NCBI GenBank assembly: GCA_024280065.1 | Contig: JAJRQX010000122.1 | Span: 1-5,138, forward strand | DNA length: 5,138 nt | Direction: 5' to 3' | From: Aquificota bacterium | GTDB lineage: Bacteria > Aquificota > Aquificia > Aquificales > Aquificaceae | Shown here: positions 4,768 to 5,138 of the stretch, one piece after another | Position numbering within the stretch: position 1 is the stretch's first letter | Layout of the letters: every line of letters starts with the position of its first letter | Translations under genes and position numbers: made by a program | Notes under the pieces: model-generated | Database searches by the model: none | What the model was told of the DNA's origin: nothing | What the model saw: only the letters and a program-made list of their open reading frames with translations

Positions 4768-5138
4768 TCACTCAACACCCAGGTGCTTCTTCATGAACTT
4801 TGCAGCTCTTATTATGGCGTCCTTGGCCGCGAGGTCATCCGCGAACTTCCTCTTGTTGCCGTTTCTGAAGTCAAAGCCTCTCCCAACACCCGGATATATT
4901 ACTATGTAGGCCTCCCTTCCCTTGGACCTGAGGTAGTCTATGGCCATGAGAGCTGGTCTCAACCTCTGATACTGCTCATCCCTGCCTATGAGGAAGAGTA
5001 CGGGGACCTCTATCTTCTCAACGTCCTCGTGGTATCTGTAAACCTGCATGGGTTCGGGCCTGTTCGGGTCCTGGAGGTGGGGGTAGTATCCCACGAAGCA
5101 GGCTATATCCTTCTTCTGCCTGCCCTTGGCTACCAGAA
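4768..5138 (-). CDS. Dienelactone hydrolase family protein, C-terminal part (truncated by window edge)
   Basis: The frame is open from the window end (first full codon at 5136) to TGA at 4770-4768, giving the last 122 residues of an alpha/beta hydrolase. VGYYPH, the strand VPVLFLIGRDEQ carrying the expected acidic triad residue (Asp53 of the fragment), the YPGVGRGFDF segment and the ending FADDLAAKDA...KFMKKHLG match dienelactone hydrolases. GTG at 5094 is an internal valine, not a start, because the conserved CFVGYYP strand runs through it. The nucleophile region (usually G.C.GG) lies outside the window. Oddly, the position that should be the catalytic His in YPGxGHGF is Arg86 (AGA, 4881-4879), so ordinary hydrolase activity is doubtful. 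Substrate unknown. A separate promoter lies just downstream for the cold-shock gene on the same strand. Confidence 0.88.
   Translation of the reverse strand, partial: LVAKGRQKKDIACFVGYYPHLQDPNRPEPMQVYRYHEDVEKIEVPVLFLIGRDEQYQRLRPALMAIDYLRSKGREAYIVIYPGVGRGFDFRNGNKRKFADDLAAKDAIIRAAKFMKKHLGVE

Noticed and set aside
4616..4909. Plus-strand open frame of 97 codons through the cold-shock leader and hydrolase end
   Set aside because: It runs antisense to two recognisable genes and a promoter, and the product shows no family resemblance.
1..5138. tRNA, rRNA, CRISPR, insertion sequence or attachment site
   Set aside because: Nearly all bases are in recognisable protein genes; no spaced repeats, terminal inverted repeats, transposase or tRNA-like sequence were seen by eye.

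Overview
The window looks like chromosome from a thermophilic Aquificaceae-type bacterium (Aquifex / Hydrogenobacter / Thermocrinis relatives). The grounds are recalled similarity, not a database search. The DnaA has a very short N-terminal region and Aquifex-like signatures (EKQIVLASDRHP, SLIEIARAFGRKDHTTVIHS). A bifunctional archaeal-type fructose-1,6-bisphosphate aldolase/phosphatase is present, and codons are rich in AGG/AGA and ATA. Genes are packed very tightly.

Layout: 1-120 (+) is the C-terminal end of an aldo/keto reductase. After an 89-bp gap comes dnaA (210-1415, +), complete and apparently functional. It converges on the aldolase/phosphatase gene (1412-2560, -), and the two stop codons overlap by 4 bp. 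A 49-bp divergent spacer separates that gene from an OppC/DppC-type ABC permease (2610-3587, +). A DUF58 membrane-anchored protein follows (3584-4441, +), joined to the permease by an ATGA stop/start overlap. DUF58 converges, with a 7-bp overlap, on a small cold-shock-domain protein (4435-4650, -). The cold-shock gene has a good sigma-70-type promoter and a leader of about 80 nt. The window ends inside a dienelactone-hydrolase-family gene (4768-5138, -).

How the genes relate: they are mostly housekeeping and do not form one pathway. DnaA starts replication. The aldolase/phosphatase makes fructose-6-phosphate in gluconeogenesis, as expected of an autotroph. The permease and DUF58 form a short operon-like pair lacking their usual partners (second permease and ATPases; MoxR ATPase). 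Scattered operons of this kind are known in Aquifex. I see no defence system, CRISPR array, mobile element, tRNA or rRNA.

The most interesting signals are small. The cold-shock gene leader carries a perfect anti-Shine-Dalgarno segment that can pair either with the ribosome binding site or with an upstream GGAGG copy. The dienelactone-hydrolase homologue has Arg where the catalytic His is expected. Two genes (dnaA and the permease) lack a Shine-Dalgarno sequence and may have very short leaders.
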